Numbered from the stretch's first letter, positions 16,078 through 25,245 are shown. The stretch is DNA of 64,000 nucleotides from Prochlorococcus marinus str. MIT 0917 (GCF_027359575.1 NZ_CP114784.1:434001-498000), one strand, 5' to 3'. Program-made: numbers and translations. Notes: a model not told the origin generated them from the letters alone.

Positions 16078-16286
16078 AATTTGCATCTTATAAATTTACA
16101 AAAAAAACTATTCATAAAAAAGTGTAAGGAGTACCAGGCAAAGGTCATAGCAACGTTTTGGTATAGATAGGAAAAGTTTCTCTTATGGCGAGAATGACTA
16201 TCAAGAAGGAATTAAAGGTTTAAAGCTTCTCAAAAAAGCAAGCAATAATCACCATAAACACAAAACACAAAAATTTGACCAATCAC

Positions 16287-16457
16287 CTAGCTATCTATTG
16301 CAAATGTTCTTTCTAATTTTGCTTTTATTTGCTTTAAAGACGGTTCTGAGACCTTGAGTATTTTTTTATAGAAGCCAAAAAATTTAAGACACGCCAAGGG
16401 AACAAAAATTGTCAGTAGTAAGGTTTTAGTTGTAATCATAAGGATGTTATAAGCCAT
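16287..16457 (-). CDS. Small membrane-anchored protein
   Basis: 56 residues: a membrane helix (TLLLTIFVPLACLKFFGFY) then a basic amphipathic tail (KKILKVSEPSLKQIKAKLER). Function unknown. Confidence 0.5.
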   Translation of the reverse strand: MAYNILMITTKTLLLTIFVPLACLKFFGFYKKILKVSEPSLKQIKAKLERTFAIDS

Positions 16458-16569
16458 ATCAGTGAGAGCCGCTCAAATATTACTTGTTAAACCTATATAT
16501 AAACTCAAGGTCTTTAGGAAATTTTAGTTAAGGTCAAGGTGATAAGAACGAATTAACCAATTCAATAAA

Positions 16570-17331
16570 ATGCAAGATAGGAATGATCTCAAAGCCCTTA
16601 TTTACCAGGTAGCTGCAGCAACAGATAGAGGTCAAAGAATGAACGCGATGATTGCTCCCATGTATCAAAATAAATTAGTAGAGATGAATAAATTAGTTGA
16701 AAATATACTGCCCCTATCAGATGAAATAACTCAGAGCTCTATTGAAGGTGAATGGGAGCTTATTTACTCATCAGTTGAATTATTTAGAAGCTCTCCATTT
16801 TTTTTAGCCATTGAAAAGGCTTTAAACGACAAATCAAAAAGCGATTTATTTTTCAAGCTTCATCTTTTACAAGTTGGTTCATTTGGTTTATCAACAGTTG
16901 GAAGAGTCGGTCAATATCTCAATTTTAATAAAGGCGAAATGATCTCCACCTTTGATACCACTATCTTTGGACTTACAACCATCCCAATCCTTGGGTTTTT
17001 CAAGCTACTTCCTACCTTTGGTGGTCGCGTCATAACTCTGGCAAAGGGACTTCAACTAAAAGACAACATACTTTCTATGGAGTTAGAGAAGACTAAGGTG
17101 TCAGAGGTAGATGGTCTAGGGAAAATTCCATTTGTAAATTCAATTCTCATGGAAAGATGGTATCCAGTAAAGACCGTATGGAAACTTTTGCCATGGAACA
17201 AAGAAAATCCAAATTGTGAGATTAAAGTGATCTATGTTGACGAAAATTTAAGAATCATTAGAGATATGTACGGAGCATTATTTGTTTACATACGTCCATC
17301 AATTCCTCTTCTTGACCAAACAAAAAATTAA
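16570..17331 (+). CDS. PAP/fibrillin-family protein
   Basis: 253 residues. The N-terminal helix region is followed by IEGEWELIYSSVELFRSSPFF and, at the end, DENLRIIRDMYGALFVYIRP, both characteristic of PAP/fibrillin (plastid lipid-associated) domains. These lipocalin-like proteins associate with thylakoid lipids and help in photoprotection or quinone/lipid handling. The next gene downstream is a carotenoid-isomerase-like oxidoreductase on the same strand, about 95 bases on, which fits a lipid or pigment context; shared function is inference. Confidence 0.85.
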   Translation: MQDRNDLKALIYQVAAATDRGQRMNAMIAPMYQNKLVEMNKLVENILPLSDEITQSSIEGEWELIYSSVELFRSSPFFLAIEKALNDKSKSDLFFKLHLLQVGSFGLSTVGRVGQYLNFNKGEMISTFDTTIFGLTTIPILGFFKLLPTFGGRVITLAKGLQLKDNILSMELEKTKVSEVDGLGKIPFVNSILMERWYPVKTVWKLLPWNKENPNCEIKVIYVDENLRIIRDMYGALFVYIRPSIPLLDQTKN

Positions 17332-17426
17332 GTAAACTCCCTTCTTAAAACTTACTTCATTGCAGCAGTTCAGAAGAATTTGTAGTAGAAACTCTAAAGA
17401 AGAAAAATTTCTTTAAAGGAAAATAA

Positions 17427-18956
17427 ATGAAAAATCCAGAAGTAATAGTAATTGGAAGTGGTATTGGAGGATTATGTTGCGGAGGATTGCTAGCAAAAGC
17501 TGGCAAAAAAGTCCTAATTCTTGAGGCTCACTCAAAACCAGGAGGAGCCGCTCATGGCTTTCAGAAAAATGGATATACATTTGAATCTGGACCGTCTCTT
17601 TGGAGTGGAATAGGTACTTGGCCCACGACAAATCCTTTAGGTCAAATCCTAAAAGCTCTTAACCAAAAAGTTGAATTAATTAAATATCAGGATTGGAATG
17701 TTCAAATTCCTGAAGGTGACTACACGATTGGAGTTGGAGATAGAAGATTCCTTGATCAGATCAGTTCAATTAGCGGAAATGATGCCATTAAAGAATGGGA
17801 AAATTTTATTCAAGTGATTAAACCAATTGGTGCAGCAGCTAATGCAATTCCCCTAATAGCGCTAAATCAAAACAAGGAAACTATTTTTCAGCTCTTAAGA
17901 CGTAGTAAAACACTTCTCACTCACTTGAAATCTTTTAAATACCTAGGAGGAGCTTTTGGAAATTTAGTTGATGAACATCTTAAAGATCCATTTTTACGAA
18001 ATTGGGTTGATTTATTATGCTTTCTAATAAGCGGTTTATCTAAAGACGAAACGAATGCAGCTGCGATGGCAACCCTTTTTGATGATTGGTTTAAACAAGA
18101 TGCCTACCTCGAATATCCAAAGGGAGGAAGTGAATCTATCGTTAAAGCTCTATTAAATGGAATTTACTCATTTGAAGGAAAGCTCCAACTTAATTCAAAA
18201 GTTAGTCAGATAATCATCAAAAGGAATAAAGCAATTGGAGTTGAGTTAAAAAATGGTGAGAAAATACTTGCAGATCATATTGTTAGCAATGCAGATATTT
18301 GGAACACCCTTGATTTAATACCAAAAGAAATATCTCAAAAATGGAGAGAAGAAAAGTCCATGACTCCAAAATGCAAGTCATTTCTTCATCTACATCTTGG
18401 GTTTAATGCAGAAGGACTAGAAAATATTCCACTCCATTCAATATGGGTTGATGATTGGGCTAAAGGTATTACTGCCGAAAGAAATGTAGTAGTTCTCTCT
18501 ATTCCATCTGTCTTGGATCCAACAATGTCTCCCCACAACAAACACATTCTTCACGGATATACACCTGCTAATGAGCCTTGGGGAATATGGGAAAATCTAA
18601 AAATAGGTACTAACGAATATGAAAAACAAAAAGAGGAGCGATGCTCAATCTTCTGGGAACCGGTAAAAAAACTAATCCCTGATATTCACGAAAGAATCGA
18701 AATAAAAATGCTAGGGACACCACTTACTCATCAAAGATTTTTAAATACAAAGAATGGAAGTTATGGTCCAGCCTTGTCAGCAGCTGAAGGGCTTTTCCCA
18801 GGGAATAAAACTCCAATTAAAAATCTTTTAATGTGCGGTTCGAGTACATTCCCAGGGATCGGGATTCCACCTGTAGCAGCAAGTGGTGCTCTGGCCGCTA
18901 ATACAATTCTGGGTTCCAAATTCCAAAAGAATTTAATTGAAGAGCTAGGAATATAA
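17427..18956 (+). CDS. CrtISO/phytoene-dehydrogenase-like FAD oxidoreductase
   Basis: 509 residues. N-terminal dinucleotide-binding motif VIVIGSGIGGLCCGGLLAKAG with ILEAHSKPGGAAHGF is that of the phytoene desaturase / carotenoid isomerase superfamily. The C-terminal LLMCGSSTFPGIGIPPVAASG is the matching FAD-contact motif. Length agrees with CrtISO-type proteins. The real substrate is uncertain: cyanobacteria carry several CrtH-like paralogs, so I do not give a symbol. It follows the PAP/fibrillin gene. Confidence 0.85.
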   Translation: MKNPEVIVIGSGIGGLCCGGLLAKAGKKVLILEAHSKPGGAAHGFQKNGYTFESGPSLWSGIGTWPTTNPLGQILKALNQKVELIKYQDWNVQIPEGDYTIGVGDRRFLDQISSISGNDAIKEWENFIQVIKPIGAAANAIPLIALNQNKETIFQLLRRSKTLLTHLKSFKYLGGAFGNLVDEHLKDPFLRNWVDLLCFLISGLSKDETNAAAMATLFDDWFKQDAYLEYPKGGSESIVKALLNGIYSFEGKLQLNSKVSQIIIKRNKAIGVELKNGEKILADHIVSNADIWNTLDLIPKEISQKWREEKSMTPKCKSFLHLHLGFNAEGLENIPLHSIWVDDWAKGITAERNVVVLSIPSVLDPTMSPHNKHILHGYTPANEPWGIWENLKIGTNEYEKQKEERCSIFWEPVKKLIPDIHERIEIKMLGTPLTHQRFLNTKNGSYGPALSAAEGLFPGNKTPIKNLLMCGSSTFPGIGIPPVAASGALAANTILGSKFQKNLIEELGI

Positions 18957-18979
18957 GAGCGCTTATCTTTGATTGACAA

Positions 18980-19210
18980 TTATTTAAGATCAATAGTCCA
19001 ACGTCTTTGCCCCATTCGATCTGATTCTGAATAACAATGTGCAATCAAATCTCCATTTCTTCTCCTAACTGAACATTCTAGGCCGTCCTCCGTTTTGAAG
19101 AAAGCAGAAGTAGCCGGTGAGACGTCTTTTGAAATAGGAGAACCCAGATTATTTAAAATCAAAGACCAAATCAAATCTTCATCAGCATCTTTGCTAGCTG
19201 TGAATTGCAT
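18980..19210 (-). CDS. Small soluble hypothetical protein
   Basis: 76 residues: acidic helix (DADEDLIWSLILNNL), then a beta-rich end DGLECSVRRRNGDLIAHCYSE and RRWTIDL. The plan weakly resembles the protein at 24985 (DDEIWIKILELL ... ADGDEWAIYREL). Its start overlaps the end of the upstream membrane gene by 17 bases. Function unknown. Confidence 0.55.
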   Translation of the reverse strand: MQFTASKDADEDLIWSLILNNLGSPISKDVSPATSAFFKTEDGLECSVRRRNGDLIAHCYSESDRMGQRRWTIDLK

Positions 19211-19418
19211 TTTCTGTCGACTCCTTTGTATTGGAGACTGAATCTGAGTTTAAAATATCAGAACCAGGAATACCCTTAGCAACGGAACCAATCAAGGTTG
19301 TATGAGATTCAGGATCTTTCTTTAAAGAAGTTACTCCAAGATCATTTTTTGATATCAAAATAAAAATAATTATCCCAACAAATGTCAAAATAATTGCTAA
19401 TGCCAAGGAAGGATCCAT
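19194..19418 (-). CDS. Small membrane-anchored protein
   Basis: 74 residues: N-terminal helix (LALAIILTFVGIIIFILIS), then a Ser/Asp-rich polar tail. It overlaps the following gene on the same strand by 17 bases, so the two are probably coexpressed. Function unknown. Confidence 0.55.
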   Translation of the reverse strand: MDPSLALAIILTFVGIIIFILISKNDLGVTSLKKDPESHTTLIGSVAKGIPGSDILNSDSVSNTKESTENAIHS

Positions 19419-19633
19419 ATGGGATATTTATTAAGAGAACTAAAAATAAGACATACTTCAAAATCAATTTAACTCTGAGAAATAATTCTTATCCGTATTA
19501 TTTATATGTGACTATCAACAAGTAAAAAACATTACACAACAATGTAATTAATAAAAAGAACTTAAATTTTAGTAAATTTAAAAGGCACTTAATACAAAGA
19601 TTATTGGATAATCTTAAAAGCCTAATCAAGTAA

Positions 19634-19951
19634 ATGAGCGAAAATAATCTTAATAGAAGTAATCCTGAAACAGCAAACCATCATTGGTTCCCATTTCTAA
19701 GATATAAAAAAGAATGTGAAGCAGCTGGGAAGGAAACAAGTATTAATGAATGGATGAGGGCAACTGGTCAACTCGATGCAAAAATAGCTCATGAAGAATC
19801 AGTAGCATTAGCAGCAAAATTAGCCGAAGAAAAAGAAGCTGACGCAAAAAAAGCAATAGAAAAAGAAACTGAAGAAAGAAAGACCGCCTTAAAGAAGGAT
19901 ATGCAACAGTCAACAAAATCTATAAGCGAAAATGAATCAGCGAAAAATTGA
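19634..19951 (+). CDS. Charged helical hypothetical protein
   Basis: 105 residues. N-terminal part HHWFPFLRYKKECEAAGKE-TSINEWMRATGQ, then a long Ala/Glu/Lys helix (LAAKLAEEKEADAKKAIEKE) likely to form a coiled coil. No membrane segment. Function unknown. Confidence 0.6.
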   Translation: MSENNLNRSNPETANHHWFPFLRYKKECEAAGKETSINEWMRATGQLDAKIAHEESVALAAKLAEEKEADAKKAIEKETEERKTALKKDMQQSTKSISENESAKN

Positions 19952-20075
19952 GTCAAATTCAAACTCAGTCAAATCTGAAATTCTATGAATAAAGTAAAAA
20001 CAATTCTTACAAGCTTTTAAGAGCTTGAGCTTTTTAGAAAATATACTTAAAAATAATAAATAATTCAATTTCAAT

Positions 20076-20216
20076 ATAATAACTTTTGCTTTAGCGTCTT
20101 CAGAACTAGATGTTAGTTCATTCACTATAAATCTTATACTAATTACCTCTGTAGGCGTTTTACTAGGATTGGCAACATTTTTCCTCCTAAAATCTGCCCA
20201 AGGGTCTGCACTATAA
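20076..20216 (+). CDS. Small single-pass membrane protein lacking a canonical start
   Basis: The frame TFALASSELDVSS, then INLILITSVGVLLGLATFF and LLKSAQGSAL is a convincing small thylakoid-type membrane subunit (about 46 residues). After the upstream stop at 20061 no ATG, GTG or TTG occurs; ATA at 20076 or 20079 is the only plausible initiator. It is either an unusual start, a gene with a mutated start, or a remnant. I could not match it to a named photosystem or cytochrome subunit. Confidence 0.4.
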   Translation: MITFALASSELDVSSFTINLILITSVGVLLGLATFFLLKSAQGSAL

Positions 20217-20314
20217 AAACAGTAGATAAAATTCGATAAAGTTGAAGTCTTTACCTTATAAACCGAGGATTTTCACTTCAGACGGCATACTAGACAATAT
20301 AAAAAATCATAACT

Positions 20315-20578
20315 ATGACTAACTCACTCAACAAAGCTTTTACAGGTGTAATAGCTCTAGCTCTGATAGTGATAGCTGTAGGCCGTATCCCCTTTTCCAG
20401 AGAAAAAGAGCTCTCAAATTTATGCAGAGAATACTACACAATGTACCTTAATCAGAATGACTACTCACTAAAAGAAAAAAGCACAAAAATCAAATTGATT
20501 GCAAAGAAAACAGGTCTTAAAGCTGAGACAAATAATGTTGGTAATTTTTGTAATTCGTTCTATTTCAACCAAAGATAG
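20315..20578 (+). CDS. Exported two-Cys small protein (2-Cys family)
   Basis: 87 residues: anchor or signal (GVIALALIVIAVG), then NLCREYYTMYLNQNDYS ... IAKKTGLKAET ... NFCNSFYF. Two Cys bracket a helical segment as in the genes at 15006, 34653, 37222 and 56401. Function unknown. Confidence 0.6.
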   Translation: MTNSLNKAFTGVIALALIVIAVGRIPFSREKELSNLCREYYTMYLNQNDYSLKEKSTKIKLIAKKTGLKAETNNVGNFCNSFYFNQR

Positions 20579-20712
20579 ATTTTAAATAAGAAAATAGAAA
20601 AGTATTCTGAAAAGATTTATCAATTCCTAATAGGAACAAATACATCCGTAATTATATCGATAGATTTAATATCAATTTAGTAGTAAAATAAGAATACTAA
20701 CGAGGAACAATC

Positions 20713-20886
20713 ATGAAGAAACAAACTTCATCAAATCTCCTTGAAAAAATTGATGTAGCTAAAGAAAGAATTAAGGAATTAGAAACAATGATTAATCATT
20801 GGGAAGATATCCAAGTTGAAGGCTTTTGGGATGCTGAATGCTCTATGTATCCATCATCTCCGGCTTGCCTTCTCTTTAATAATTGA
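20713..20886 (+). CDS. Mini CP12-like protein (copy 2)
   Basis: 57 residues, preceded by GAGGAAC. A helical N-terminal half (KIDVAKERIKELETMINHWE) leads to EGFWDAECSMYPSSPACLLF. C-x8-C spacing with a central Pro matches the CP12 C-terminal loop, and PSSPACL is identical to copy 1 at 2307. The helix plus FWD/YWE before the first Cys is shared by all three copies. GAPDH binding is inferred only. Confidence 0.65.
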   Translation: MKKQTSSNLLEKIDVAKERIKELETMINHWEDIQVEGFWDAECSMYPSSPACLLFNN

Positions 20887-21100
20887 CCTTCAATCGGTAT
20901 AACTTTAAGACAACTCAAGCAAATCATCTCAGATTAAAAGCTATTCTAGTAGCCTTATTAGTGTTAAAAATTAACTCATAGACCATAAGAATCACTTAAT
21001 GAGAAGCAATGGGTATTTTTCTTTAACTGGTGAAATCTACATTCTTAAACTCATGATTCACAAAAAAATTTTATAGAGTTAAAAAAATTGTCGATAAAAA

Positions 21101-21661
21101 ATGACGGAGCTATCAAAAGTCGTGTCGTCCAGTGACTTTGATGATTGGTTTTCTTTGAACGACACTGTTATGGGAGGCTCAAGTAAGGCAGTTTGTAGAT
21201 CTTCCTCAAAAGGCCTCTCCCTGGAAGGTGTTGTAGTTGAGGAAAAAGGAGGTTTTGTTAGTTGCAAATCTCCAAAATTTTCACCTGCTCTAAATTTATC
21301 CAATTATCAAGGTTTTGAATTAAAAATAGAAGGTAAAGGTCGAACTTTAAAATTTGGAGTGTCATCTAAATATGGAATTTTTGGATTAAGAGAATTTTTC
21401 TTAGACAAATCACCTGGTGGGCTCAGATGGGTAGCAGAAATAGAAACAAAAAGATTTGGGACAACAACTACCAAAGTACCTTTTGAAAACCTTGAACCAA
21501 CTGTTCTAGCAAAAAAAATTTCTTTACCAATTATATTTAAATCAGAATCTATAACCCAATTTCAATTACTACATTCCAAATTTGGCAAACCAGGTGAATT
21601 GAATCCTGGCTTTAAGCCTGGCAAAATAAATTTTGTATTACAATCTATTAGTGTCTATTAG
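21101..21661 (+). CDS. CIA30-family protein
   Basis: 186 residues. FDDWFSLNDTVMGGSSKAV is the hallmark W-x2-NDxVMGGxS motif of CIA30 (complex I intermediate-associated protein 30 family). The C-terminal LLHSKFGKPGELNPGFKPG also fits. In cyanobacteria such proteins are uncharacterised carbohydrate-binding-like beta-sandwich proteins. It precedes the GH57 gene by 200 bases on the same strand. Confidence 0.85.
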   Translation: MTELSKVVSSSDFDDWFSLNDTVMGGSSKAVCRSSSKGLSLEGVVVEEKGGFVSCKSPKFSPALNLSNYQGFELKIEGKGRTLKFGVSSKYGIFGLREFFLDKSPGGLRWVAEIETKRFGTTTTKVPFENLEPTVLAKKISLPIIFKSESITQFQLLHSKFGKPGELNPGFKPGKINFVLQSISVY

Positions 21662-21861
21662 CACAATTAGAAAAATAAATGTATTTATATTTTTCTGATT
21701 TCATAGGTAATAAAAATACAATGAATATTAAAAGTATTTCTCAAAGGAATGAACCACATAACAAATTAAATCTATGAAAAACACTTTTTATTGTATATAC
21801 TCCAATTAATTCCGAAAACGTCCTTTAAATGGGACTGGTTTAAATATATAACCTCAATAAA

Positions 21862-23337
21862 ATGAAGAACAAAGACTTACCACCGATATGTGGTTTTGAA
21901 TTTGAAATTAATAAGTTAGTAAATAAGGAAAGAGAAAGTAGACAATTCGAGAAAAAGTCAAGGTTAGAGAATGTTAATTCAGGATTTGCATGTGCCCTCC
22001 ATATGCATCAACCAACAATTCCAGCAGGTAAGAATGGAGAGCTTATTTCACATTTGCAATATATGTTTGAACACACTTCAGAAGGAGATAATCACAATGC
22101 CGAACCATTCGCTCAATGCTATAAACGTCTAGCTGAAATCATTCCAAGCCTGATAGATGAAGGATATGATCCCAAAATAATGCTTGATTACTCCGGTAAT
22201 CTTCTTTGGGGAATCGAACAAATGGGTCGCGAGGATATTCTCGCTTCGTTAAAGCTCCTAACGTGTGATTGCACAGTTCAACCACATGTTGAGTGGCTAG
22301 GAACCTTTTGGAGTCATGCAGTAGCCTCTTCAACTCCACCTTCTGACTTTAAATTACAGATAACAGCCTGGCAGCACCACTTTTCGTCATTATTTGGAGA
22401 AGATGCATTGAGTCGAGTAAATGGGTTCTCTCTTCCTGAGATGCATCTTCCAAATCATCCGGATGTTCTATTTCAATTAATCAAAGCACTTAAGGAATGT
22501 GGATATCGTTGGGTAATGGTTCAAGAACATAGTGTTCAAAATATAGATGGCTCTAATCTAAGAGACGAGCAAAAATATATTCCCAATATGCTCAAAGCTC
22601 AAAGTAGTAATGGAGAGACCATCTCTATTCTTTCACTAATAAAAACTCAAGGATCAGATACAAAGCTTGTTGGGCAAATGCAACCTTATTACGAGGCAGT
22701 GGGGTTATCTAAACAGAATTTAGGGCAACAGATTATTCCCACTCTTGTTTCCCAAATAGCTGACGGAGAAAATGGCGGAGTAATGATGAACGAATTTCCT
22801 CAAGCATTTATTCAAGCATATAAAAAAATTGGTCCAAAAACGAATACAAGTCCCACAATTGCTATGAACGGATCTGAATACCTCGACTTCATAGAGACAT
22901 TAAATATAGATGAAGATAGTTACCCATTGATACAAGCAATCAATCAACACAAAATATGGGAAAAAATATCAGGCCCAATAACACCAATTTCGTTTAAAAA
23001 AGCAATCGATGAATTAGAAGAAGAAGACCAATCTTTTTCTTTGAGTGGAGCCAGCTGGACTAACGATTTGAGTTGGGAAGATGGATATAAAAATGTTTTA
23101 GAACCAATTTCAAAACTTAGTTCCCATTTTCACCAAACATTTGACCATTTGATAGATCAAAATCCATCGTTAACAAAAAACGATAGATATCAAGAAGCGC
23201 TCCTATACCTTTTGCTATTAGAAACTAGCTGCTTCCGTTATTGGGGACAGGGGACTTGGACTGAATACGCTAAAACGATCTTCAAAAAAGGTGAAGAAGT
23301 TCTTAGAGACATAGAAATGTCAGCACAGAAAATTTAA
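21862..23337 (+). CDS. Glycoside hydrolase family 57-type protein
   Basis: 491 residues. ALHMHQPTIPAG contains the GH57 motif 1 (H-x-HQP); EWLGTFWSHA, GFSLPEMHLPN and GYRWVMVQEHSV mark later family blocks. GH57 members are alpha-amylases, 4-alpha-glucanotransferases or branching enzymes; the exact activity cannot be told. SLPEM takes the place of the LPE block in family motif 3. Likely a cytosolic glycogen-related enzyme, since there is no signal peptide. Confidence 0.85.
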   Translation: MKNKDLPPICGFEFEINKLVNKERESRQFEKKSRLENVNSGFACALHMHQPTIPAGKNGELISHLQYMFEHTSEGDNHNAEPFAQCYKRLAEIIPSLIDEGYDPKIMLDYSGNLLWGIEQMGREDILASLKLLTCDCTVQPHVEWLGTFWSHAVASSTPPSDFKLQITAWQHHFSSLFGEDALSRVNGFSLPEMHLPNHPDVLFQLIKALKECGYRWVMVQEHSVQNIDGSNLRDEQKYIPNMLKAQSSNGETISILSLIKTQGSDTKLVGQMQPYYEAVGLSKQNLGQQIIPTLVSQIADGENGGVMMNEFPQAFIQAYKKIGPKTNTSPTIAMNGSEYLDFIETLNIDEDSYPLIQAINQHKIWEKISGPITPISFKKAIDELEEEDQSFSLSGASWTNDLSWEDGYKNVLEPISKLSSHFHQTFDHLIDQNPSLTKNDRYQEALLYLLLLETSCFRYWGQGTWTEYAKTIFKKGEEVLRDIEMSAQKI

Positions 23338-23427
23338 TCAATTTTGTAAAGGCATCAAACAAGAAAAAGAATTAACTAGCAAAAAACAAATTTTTGCGTT
23401 AAGGTCACCGACCAAAGCTTTAATAAA

Positions 23428-23619
23428 ATGACTAGTACAAGTTTTGACAAAAATGGACTTGATAAAGCAGGTATTCATTGGATGCAATATCTTTCAATGA
23501 CATCAATGTCATTGCTTATATTTCTTATAGCATTAGACAAAGCAGTTCCTAGCTTTCATCATTTTGTCTTACTTTCAATGGCCAAAGCAGGAATTATTTG
23601 TAATGGGATTGCTGGATAA
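23428..23619 (+). CDS. Small membrane protein
   Basis: 63 residues: WMQYLSMTSMSLLIFLIALDKAV is one helix, then a short hydrophobic end (HHFVLLSMAKAGIICNG). Function unknown. Confidence 0.5.
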   Translation: MTSTSFDKNGLDKAGIHWMQYLSMTSMSLLIFLIALDKAVPSFHHFVLLSMAKAGIICNGIAG

Positions 23620-23667
23620 AGCACTTTTTACAGATCCACTGATCTTGCTAAAGAAAAATATTAATAT

Positions 23668-23802
23668 ATGAAAGAGAAAATCAATCCAGGCAACGATGGG
23701 TACGATCCATCAGAGGAATACTTCAAAAAGAAAGATGACACATATGAAAATGAAACTGAAGAATATTTCCCTCAAGAAACTTCTAAGCCCCCCCATTATT
23801 AA
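23668..23802 (+). CDS. 44-residue acidic peptide
   Basis: MKEKINPGNDGYDPSEEYFK continuing DTYENETEEYFPQE and ending PPHY. Strongly acidic with repeated E-E-Y-F; about 49 bases after the preceding stop. Function unknown. Confidence 0.4.
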   Translation: MKEKINPGNDGYDPSEEYFKKKDDTYENETEEYFPQETSKPPHY

Positions 23803-23848
23803 AGCAACTAAAAAGGGCTGAAGATAATTTGAAATCAACTAATGATTA

Positions 23849-24019
23849 TTATCTATGTGAAATGTATGTACCTTCTGGATAGAGCTTTGAAATTGCATTA
23901 AATCGCTTTGAGATTTGTCGTTCTTTGTCAATGTTGACTTTACGATTAAGAACCAAAACGTTGTGAACCATCCATAGAAAAAAGCCAACAAGCCAATACC
24001 AAGATATGGGATGAGCCAA
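23849..24019 (-). CDS. Small membrane-anchored protein (TTG start)
   Basis: 56 residues: helix WYWLVGFFLWMVHNVLVL, then a basic tail ISKRFNAISKLYPEGTYISH. TTG is the only start after the upstream stop that keeps the full helix. Function unknown. Confidence 0.5.
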   Translation of the reverse strand: MAHPISWYWLVGFFLWMVHNVLVLNRKVNIDKERQISKRFNAISKLYPEGTYISHR

Positions 24020-24219
24020 AATTTTTATATATCATTGATTTTAAAGATGACAATATTGAAAGTTTTTTTCATCAGTATTTAAACCTTTTGTTATTACCTC
24101 AACATCAAAATTAATTTTTTAAAACCATCATTCAAGATTTTTGCTCTTTTCACTAGATCAACAACTTTGTTGGATTAGCGAGAAATACGTAGTCATTAAA
24201 TAAATTTGTAAACATTTGG

Positions 24220-24356
24220 TGTAAATCAAGCGACACTGTTCGCAAGTATACTTATTCCTCCTGGGTTATTCATAGGCTGTTCTACCATTAATCTCCTCAG
24301 GATAAGGCAATTTATTTAGGCCTCTAATTTGAGATTAAGATTAGAGGATTTTTGAA
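24220..24356 (+). ncRNA. Candidate small RNA ending in a terminator
   Basis: No protein frame fits this non-coding stretch. It holds two related strings, ttattcctcctgggttatt and ttaatctcctcaggataa, and ends in cctctaat ... attagagg followed by ATTTTT (24321-24356), a good plus-strand terminator. A short regulatory RNA is inferred; its 5' end is a guess. Confidence 0.4.
24320..24356 (+). terminator. Rho-independent terminator of candidate RNA
   Basis: Eight-base stem cctctaat/attagagg, loop of about 11, then ATTTTTG. Confidence 0.6.
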
Positions 24357-24404
24357 TTATTGAGAGAGCCGTAACCTATCTGGTTTGGTTTTATGATAAA
24401 TATT

Positions 24405-24563
24405 CTAAAAATATGAGCTTTTCAAATGCCTTTCCATGCATATAGTTTGGCAATCGTTCTCCTCCGCACTGCTAGATATTGAACAATATGTAACACACTC
24501 AAGATAATCTTCAATTGGATCAACTTGTCCTTGGGACATTTTCTTAGTATCTATTGTATTCAT
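24405..24563 (-). CDS. Small twin-CX3C protein
   Basis: 52 residues, soluble. ECVTYCSISSSAEENDCQTIC has two C-x3-C motifs ten residues apart, the arrangement of helical-hairpin proteins held by paired disulfides or binding a metal. No signal peptide is visible, which is odd for disulfides. Function unknown. Confidence 0.55.
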   Translation of the reverse strand: MNTIDTKKMSQGQVDPIEDYLECVTYCSISSSAEENDCQTICMERHLKSSYF

Positions 24564-24714
24564 AAAAGTCTCCAATAATTAAGTTTAATTTATCCTTTCT
24601 TTTTATTTTTTTCTATCGGTATTACTTACTAACTTAATAGCATAAGAAATACTGATGCATAAATCAAATTTACATTAAAAAGCAATGGCGAAAAAGAGAT
24701 GAATCTTCGAATTA

Positions 24715-24795
24715 ATGGCTAAAAATAATAGTTATATAAAACAAATACATGAAGCAAGGAAACGTCAGGATGGAATTAAATCAAAACTAAAATGA
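24715..24795 (+). CDS. 26-residue basic peptide
   Basis: MAKNNSYIKQIHEARKRQDG then IKSKLK. A short basic peptide that stops nine bases from the end of the convergent gene. Weak evidence for translation. Confidence 0.25.
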   Translation: MAKNNSYIKQIHEARKRQDGIKSKLK

Positions 24796-24803
24796 TTTTT
24801 TTG

Positions 24804-24983
24804 CTATTTTCTCAATTTTATTCTGATTCCAATTCTTTCTCTAATAGCTTTTATCGGAATCATATCTTTCATTTGATCATCAATTTGCTTTCTAATTAAA
24901 TTCCTAAATAATTGGGAAAGCAAAACCAAAATCAAAAGGGATACTACAAGGGTTAACAATGCGATTAATGAATAAGTATCCAT
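24804..24983 (-). CDS. Small membrane protein
   Basis: 59 residues from ATG 24983 (MDTYSLIALLTLVVSLLILV), one helix, then a basic tail ERIGIRIKLRK. The start is one base after the stop of the gene upstream, so the two form an operon. An upstream in-frame ATG exists but would overlap that gene. Confidence 0.55.
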   Translation of the reverse strand: MDTYSLIALLTLVVSLLILVLLSQLFRNLIRKQIDDQMKDMIPIKAIRERIGIRIKLRK

Positions 24984-24984
24984 C

Positions 24985-25245
24985 TTAAAGCTCTCTATAT
25001 ATTGCCCATTCATCACCATCAGCCGTAACTTCAGATAGTAAAGCAACAGCTATATCGGACTGATCAGAACGTTTAACAATAATCTCTTTACCACCAATAT
25101 ACGGATCATTGAACTCTGATTTTGAACGACTAGCCTCCAACTGTTCAGATGGTGTCAAAAGTTCAAGAATTTTAATCCATATCTCATCATCTGAAGCGAA
25201 AGGAGGAACAGAAAACTTACTCGGACTATTTCTTTTTTTATCCAT
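24985..25245 (-). CDS. Small soluble hypothetical protein
   Basis: 86 residues: basic start MDKKRNSPSKFSVPPF, helix DDEIWIKILELLTPSEQLEAS, and a beta-rich end IAVALLSEVTADGDEWAIY. Directly upstream of a membrane peptide and five bases after the gene at 25251. Function unknown. Confidence 0.6.
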   Translation of the reverse strand: MDKKRNSPSKFSVPPFASDDEIWIKILELLTPSEQLEASRSKSEFNDPYIGGKEIIVKRSDQSDIAVALLSEVTADGDEWAIYREL

